Position numbers and translations under genes: made by a program. 10,402 bases of DNA from Micromonospora_J zhanjiangensis (lineage in GTDB: Bacteria > Actinomycetota > Actinomycetes > Mycobacteriales > Micromonosporaceae). Location: contig NZ_JBHSBN010000064.1 in NCBI RefSeq assembly GCF_042650605.1, forward strand, positions 1 through 10,402, in the 5' to 3' direction. Positions 6,598-10,402 of this stretch are shown piece after piece (position 1 is the stretch's first letter; every line of letters begins with the position of its first letter). The notes beneath the pieces are model-generated. The model was not told the DNA's origin. It saw only the letters and a list, made by a program, of their open reading frames with translations, and did not search any database.

Positions 6598-7554
6598 ATG
6601 CGCGTTTTTGTCACTGGCGGGACCGGCCACACCGGTTCGTACATCGTCCCCGAGCTCATCGCCGCCGGGCACGAGGTCACCGGCCTGGCCCGATCGGAGG
6701 CGGCCGCGGCGGCATTGTCCGCGCTCGGTGCGCAGGTGCGCCGCGGCGACCTCCAGGATCTCGACGGGCTCAAGGAGGCGGCGGCAGACTCCGACGGCGT
6801 CATCCACGTCGCGCACAGACAAGACCTGCTTCCGTCCGGCGGAGTCGCCGCCGTGGCCGCCGCAGAGCTCCCGATCATGCTCGCGTACGGCGAGGCACTC
6901 GCGGGAACCGGAAAGCCGCTGGTCGCAGCGGGGAGCATTGGCTCGCCCGGACAGGGATTCCTGGGCCGGATGGCCACCGAGGAGGACCCGGCCCTTCCCA
7001 GCGGCGATGAGCACAAGGGCACCCTGCGGGCCCGTAACGTCGTGGAAACCACCGTAATCGGCCTCGCTGAGCGAGGGGTGCGATCTTCGATCGTGCGGCT
7101 CGCCAACATCGCGCACAGCACGACCGACCGTTCCGGCTTCCTCCCCACGCTGATCGCCCTGGCGAAAGAGAAGGGCTTCGCCGGCTACCCCGGAGACGGC
7201 GCGAACCTGTGGAACGCCGTGCACGCCCGCGACGCCGCCTCCTTGTTCCGCCTCGCGTTGGAAAAGGGTGGCGCTGGCAGGTATTGGCACGCAGTGGGGG
7301 ACGGCGGCATCCCGTTCCGCGAGATCGCCGAGGCCATTGGCAGCCGCCTGGGCCTGCCCGCCGTGAGCGTGCCCTTGGACGAACTGATGCTGCCGGGATA
7401 CTTCGGGTTCCTCGCGAACGTGGTCACGCAGAGCTACCCGGCGTCCAACCTCATCACCCGCCGGACCCTCGGCTGGGAACCCGCTCAGCCCGGCCTGCTC
7501 GCCGATTTGGACAACGGCCATTACTTCCCGTCAACTGACGGCCCCGCGATTTGA
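6598..7554 (+). CDS. Atypical SDR, NAD(P)-binding epimerase-like oxidoreductase
   Basis: A 318-residue extended or atypical short-chain dehydrogenase (NAD-dependent epimerase/NmrA-like, resembling the SDR_a7 group). The N-terminal Rossmann motif is TGGTGHTGS at residues 6-14, followed by AAGHEVTGLARSEAAAAAL, in which an arginine after the second strand favours NADP. Later family blocks are RGVRSSIVRLANIAH, GYPGDGANLWNAVHARDAA, FREIAEAIGSRLGLP and a terminal LGWEPAQPGLLADLDNGHYF. I could not find the YxxxK catalytic pair at its usual place; the region reads HKGTLRARNVVE, as in atypical SDRs, where catalysis differs or is lost. AAGGA lies eight bases before the ATG. The gene follows the Fno-like scar and precedes Fno-like copy 3. 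The substrate is unknown; reduction of a carbonyl or a C=C bond is conceivable. Confidence 0.88.
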   Translation: MRVFVTGGTGHTGSYIVPELIAAGHEVTGLARSEAAAAALSALGAQVRRGDLQDLDGLKEAAADSDGVIHVAHRQDLLPSGGVAAVAAAELPIMLAYGEALAGTGKPLVAAGSIGSPGQGFLGRMATEEDPALPSGDEHKGTLRARNVVETTVIGLAERGVRSSIVRLANIAHSTTDRSGFLPTLIALAKEKGFAGYPGDGANLWNAVHARDAASLFRLALEKGGAGRYWHAVGDGGIPFREIAEAIGSRLGLPAVSVPLDELMLPGYFGFLANVVTQSYPASNLITRRTLGWEPAQPGLLADLDNGHYFPSTDGPAI

Positions 7555-7638
7555 GGGCACACCAAAGGGCAGGGTCCTCATCGCAACGAGTCCCGCTCAT
7601 CGCGAGGACAAGGCTCTTATGGAGGGACGTTCAAGAAC

Positions 7639-8307
7639 ATGACAACTGTGGGATTCGTCGGAAGCGGATCCATCGGCAGTACCATCGCGCGGCTCGCCAT
7701 CGAGGCCGGACACCAGGTCGTGCTCAGCAACTCGCGCGGTCCCGAAACGCTCGCGGGCACGGCCGCGGAACTGGGGCCCCGGGCCTCGGCGGCGACGAGC
7801 GAGGAGGCCGCGGCGGCCGGTGACATCGTCGTGGTCACGGTGCCGGTCACGGCCTTCCCCAACCTGCCCGCCGCGCCACTGGCCGGGAAGACGGTCATCG
7901 ACACGTGCAACTACGGCCCCGAGCGTGACGGGCACATCCCCGAGCTCGACGGCACGTCGCTCACCTCGAGCGAGCTGTTGCTGCGGTACATCCCGGACGC
8001 CGGGCTTGTGAAGGCGTTCAACAACATCTACTTCAAGCATCTGCTCTCACTCGCCCGCCCGACAGGGGCGGCCGACCGCTCTTACCTGCCGATCGCCGGA
8101 GACTCCGCACCGGCGAAGGCTGCGGTGACCGAGTTCATCGATTCCATCGGGTACAGCGTGGTGGACGCGGGACCGCTGGCCGGCAGCTGGCGGCAGGCGA
8201 CGGGCACCCCGGTGTGGGGGACCCCGTACGGGCCGCCCTCGAACGAGAAGGGCCGTCCGGCCGGCGCGGACGCCATCCGCGCGGCACTGGCCACCGCAAC
8301 GCGGTGA
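7639..8307 (+). CDS. Fno-like NAD(P)-binding protein, copy 3 (divergent)
   Basis: A 222-residue COG2085-type dinucleotide-binding protein, related to but well diverged from the two copies upstream. The Rossmann motif GSGSIG is at residues 8-13. The second strand ends LSNSRGPETL, and this Ser-Arg pair resembles the residues that bind the NADP 2'-phosphate in Fno. Other family blocks are LAGKTVIDTCNYGPERDG, LVKAFNNIYFKHL and YLPIAGDSAPAK. The C-terminus has a WRQATGTPVWGTPYGPP segment that copies 1 and 2 lack, so it belongs to a different subgroup. GGAGGG lies twelve bases before the ATG, a long spacing. It is the last gene before the strong hairpin at 8347, so it probably ends the transcription unit. 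The likely activity is an NADPH-linked oxidoreductase; F420 use is unproven. Confidence 0.87.
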   Translation: MTTVGFVGSGSIGSTIARLAIEAGHQVVLSNSRGPETLAGTAAELGPRASAATSEEAAAAGDIVVVTVPVTAFPNLPAAPLAGKTVIDTCNYGPERDGHIPELDGTSLTSSELLLRYIPDAGLVKAFNNIYFKHLLSLARPTGAADRSYLPIAGDSAPAKAAVTEFIDSIGYSVVDAGPLAGSWRQATGTPVWGTPYGPPSNEKGRPAGADAIRAALATATR

Positions 8308-8346
8308 CCGCAAGTTGGCACGGGCCGCGGTATGACCCTGGCCGTG

Positions 8347-8384
8347 TTGTGGCCCCGTCCGAACGGCATCGGGCGGGGCCACAA
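8347..8384 (+). terminator. Strong hairpin ending the gene series
   Basis: A 16-bp stem with one G-T wobble and a six-base loop (ACGGCA at 8363-8368). The outer arms are TTGTGGCCCCG and CGGGGCCACAA. It lies 39 bases after the stop codon of Fno-like copy 3. No T tract follows on the plus strand, which is usual for actinomycete terminators. Its symmetry means it could also stop transcripts from the other side. Confidence 0.8.
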
Positions 8385-8473
8385 GCGGGCCTGGTCGCGG
8401 TCATGCTGCGCCGACTACCAACGACGCGAAGACTGCATCACGACCAGCACGTGAGCACGACCAGAAGAGGCAC

Positions 8474-8683
8474 ATGACTGACCAACCGCCGCTGATCGCG
8501 GTGACCGACGCAGAACTCGAAGACCTGCGCGTGCGGCTACACGCCACCCGGTGGCCCGCCCGGTGGCCCGTCGATGGCTGGGAAGCGGGCGTCGACACCA
8601 CTGAGGTGCGCCGCCTGGCGGAGTACTGGGCCACAGGCTATGACTGGCGCACCCACGAAGCCCTGTCTGTCAGGGTGAGTTGA
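8474..8683 (+). pseudogene. Truncated epoxide hydrolase (N-terminal domain only)
   Basis: A 69-residue frame that matches only the start of the epoxide hydrolase N-terminal domain (EHN) found before the alpha/beta-hydrolase fold in microsomal-type enzymes. The run AVTDAELEDLRVRLHATRWP is followed by DTTEVRRLAEYWATGYDWRTHEA, which is the standard pattern. At this point family members continue into a phenylalanine-rich segment and then the catalytic domain. Here the reading frame changes to LSVRVS and stops. All catalytic residues are missing. The ATG has AGAAGAGG just upstream, so the 5' end looks original and the break lies close to position 8663. The serine recombinase gene starts about 100 bases later, so insertion or recombination probably cut this gene. 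The EHN identification is confident; the cause of truncation is inferred. Confidence 0.8.
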
Positions 8684-8768
8684 GGCCGGAAGCCTCTGCC
8701 GTTCGTAGCGACCCCTAGTCTGGGCGGAGAGGCCATGACGGGGCAGGCATGCCGACCGTGGAGGTCCT

Positions 8769-9829
8769 ATGACGACGCGAGCCGATACGATCCCGGGACA
8801 GGTCACGCTCGCGTCATGGGCTGTCCAGCAGTGCAAGGTCCGGCCGCAGCGGTTCACCCCGCCGGCGGTTGGGTTGAGCTTTGCTTTCTACGGCCGAATG
8901 TCCACGGTCGACTTTCAGGATCGGACGTCGTCGTGTCGGTGGCAGCGCGACTACGCCGAGGACCTTGTCGCTGGCCGTGGTCGGATCGTGGCCGAGTTCT
9001 TCGACGAGGGCGTCTCTCGCCGGATCGCTTGGCCGGACCGGCCGCAGGCGGCACGGCTACTCGCCGCCGTGGCGGACCCGGCACGTGGGTTCGACGCGAT
9101 CGTCGTGGGCGAGTGCGAACGTGCCTTTCACGGCCAACAGCTCGAACGGCTGAGCCCCAACCTCGTCGAGCACGGCGTGCAACTGTGGCTGCCGGAGACC
9201 TATGGGCCGGTCGACTTCGACAACCCGCGACAGTTGGCGCTGTTGGACCTGCTGGGCGTGCATTCGCAGCGGGAGGTGTCCCGGGCTCGGCGCCGCACGA
9301 CTGCGGCGATGCGCGCGCAAGCCGAGTTGCAGGGCCGGCACCTCGGGGCCGGCCGCCCTACGGCTACCGGCTCGTCGACGCCGGCCCTCATCCGAACCGC
9401 GCTCACGCCGCCTGGGGACGGCGCCTGCACCGCCTGGAACCCGACCCGGCCACCGCGCCCTGGGTGAGGTGGATCTTCGAGCAGCGGCTGGCCGGCGGCA
9501 GCGTGGCCAGCATCGCCCGCGCCCTCAACGAGACCGGCATACCGTGCCCGTCGGGCGCGGACCCGGCACGTAACCCGCACCGCAACGGCCAAGGCTGGAT
9601 GCTGACCACCGTCGCGGCGATCCTGGCCAATCCCCGCTATACCGGCCGCCAGGTATGGAACCGGCACCGCACCGACCACGACGATGTCGACCCGGACGAC
9701 GCCGTCACACGGCATCACGAGGTCCAGCGCTGGAACGCCGCCCCCACCCGCACCGCTCGGAAACATGAACGGTTTTGGTGGGGGTTAACGTGTCCGAACC
9801 GCAACCCCACCGTCGGCATTCACGGTTGA
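8769..9829 (+). pseudogene. Large serine recombinase, frameshifted and truncated
   Basis: The N-terminal half reads from the ATG at 8769, with GGAGG four bases upstream. It carries the resolvase catalytic domain: FAFYGRMSTVDFQD with Arg43 and nucleophile Ser45, EFFDEGVSRRIAWPDRP, and FDAIVVGECERAFHGQQLE. After LQGRHLG near 9347 the frame fails. The next frame continues exactly as expected with GRPPYGYRLVDAGPHPN, the start of the recombinase DNA-binding domain, then WVRWIFEQRLAGGSVASIAR and LTTVAAILANPRYTGRQVWN. One missing G in the run at 9345-9348 explains the shift. The C-terminus also departs from the family after about 9735 and stops at 9829, so the zinc-ribbon and coiled-coil parts are absent. 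Such proteins integrate or excise mobile elements. A base-calling error could explain the frameshift but not the truncation. Confidence 0.88.
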
Positions 9830-10310
9830 GGACGTCATGATCGACTGTCGTCGGTAGCGGACCAGCCCGGCCTACGGCAGGCCCGTCGGCGCTTCGGCTC
9901 CCGACCACCCCGCCCATCGCCCGCAGTGAGATCACCTCGTCCGGGTAGAAGTCGCCGCAAGGGCCCCGGAAAGTCCCGGTAGCCCTGGACAGCGGTGATC
10001 CGCCCGGGAGCGGCATGGAGGAAAACATCGTCCGAGATGCAGGTCGTCGCGGCCGCGACGCCCCATCCGGATGAACGGACAGCCGGCGTTCGCCTCGCAG
10101 ATCGTCGGGAACGGCACCGAGCGACTCGCCGCCCCTGCTGAACAACGGCGCGAGATCTGCACTGGTGAAGCATGTGCTATATAGTTTCTCAACCTCCGTC
10201 CAAGACGACGGGCCGCAAGGCCCTGCCTCCAAGGTTTCCCAAGGCGTGTACGAGCCACCTGCCGAGCTGGCGAGTCGGAACCTGTCAAGTCAAGTGAGAC
10301 GTTTTCGTGG
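9830..10310. other. Gene-free right flank
   Basis: I recognise no gene in these 480 bases. The open frames on both strands are short, arginine-rich and lack known motifs. An AT-rich palindrome CTATATAG at 10178-10185 stands out. On the minus strand TTGGAC (10203-10198), a 16-base spacer and TATAGC (10181-10176) form a weak promoter-like pair, but it leads to no convincing gene. The segment directly follows the truncated recombinase and may be debris of the same element. Confidence 0.5.
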
Positions 10311-10402
10311 TCAGGTGTTCTGTAGTTCGGTGGGTTGAGCTGCTGGTTTGTTGATCCACACCGTGGTCGGCAGGGCGGGTGGTCGGGGTCGGCGGGTGAA
10401 TC
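10311..10402 (-). CDS. C-terminal end of an unidentified minus-strand frame
   Basis: The last 29 codons of a minus-strand frame enter from the right edge and end at a TGA at 10311-10313. The end reads LPTTVWINKPAAQPTELQNT, more protein-like than neighbouring frames. A repeat-like stretch GTCAAGTCAAGTGAGACG (about 10283-10300) lies a few bases beyond the stop, a position where an insertion-sequence end might be expected. I therefore suspect a transposase tail, but there is too little sequence to identify the family. Confidence 0.25.
   Translation of the reverse strand, partial: FTRRPRPPALPTTVWINKPAAQPTELQNT

Noticed and set aside
7574..7609. An inverted repeat GTCCTC/GAGGAC before Fno-like copy 3
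   Set aside because: The stem is only six base pairs with a 24-base loop, within what chance gives in GC-rich DNA.
8735..9340. The first part of the plus-strand frame starting at 8735
   Set aside because: Only its 3' half from about 9347 encodes recombinase sequence. The 5' half is a shadow of the true catalytic-domain frame at 8769.
9340..9362. Programmed ribosomal frameshifting in the recombinase
   Set aside because: There is no classic slippery heptamer or downstream pseudoknot that I can see, the family is normally encoded in one frame, and the gene is also truncated at its 3' end. Simple decay or a read error explains it better.
9830..10310. Arginine-rich minus-strand frames right of the recombinase
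   Set aside because: They overlap one another, show no motif, and have the composition expected of random GC-rich sequence.

Overview
The window is very GC-rich DNA with strong G/C bias at third codon positions, GTG as well as ATG starts and GGAGG-type ribosome binding sites. It encodes a coenzyme-F420-type (LLM class) oxidoreductase together with proteins related to NADPH:F420 reductase. This points to an actinomycete, most likely Streptomyces or a close relative. No rRNA, tRNA, CRISPR array or plasmid origin was seen.

Layout. Positions 1-1210 are decayed: a small conserved-looking hypothetical gene split by a frameshift (348-739, minus) and the C-terminal relic of a tyrosine recombinase in two frames (999-1208, minus). 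The intact core spans 1283-8307. A LysR-type regulator (minus) is divergent from a same-strand series of seven genes: a classical SDR; a first Fno-like (COG2085-type) dinucleotide-binding protein; an LLM-class flavin/F420-dependent oxidoreductase; a second Fno-like protein; a CPBP-family membrane protein; an atypical NAD(P)-binding SDR; and a third, more distant Fno-like protein. Between the CPBP gene and the atypical SDR lies a 96-bp remnant of a fourth Fno-like gene carrying a large internal deletion. The series ends at a 16-bp-stem hairpin (8347-8384). Beyond it are an epoxide hydrolase cut off inside its N-terminal domain (8474-8683), a serine recombinase broken by a one-base frameshift and truncated (8769-9829), about 480 bp without a recognisable gene, and the end of an unidentified minus-strand reading frame at the right edge.

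How the genes may work together. The core looks like a LysR-controlled redox cassette. Fno-like proteins could exchange hydride between NADPH and F420 (or another deazaflavin or flavin), the LLM enzyme could use the reduced cofactor on a substrate, and the two SDRs could act on neighbouring carbonyl or alcohol groups. This is inferred from family membership and gene order; no substrate can be read from the sequence. The most unusual feature is repeated duplication of the Fno-like gene (three intact copies and one scar). Broken recombinases on both sides suggest a mobile or plastic chromosomal segment.
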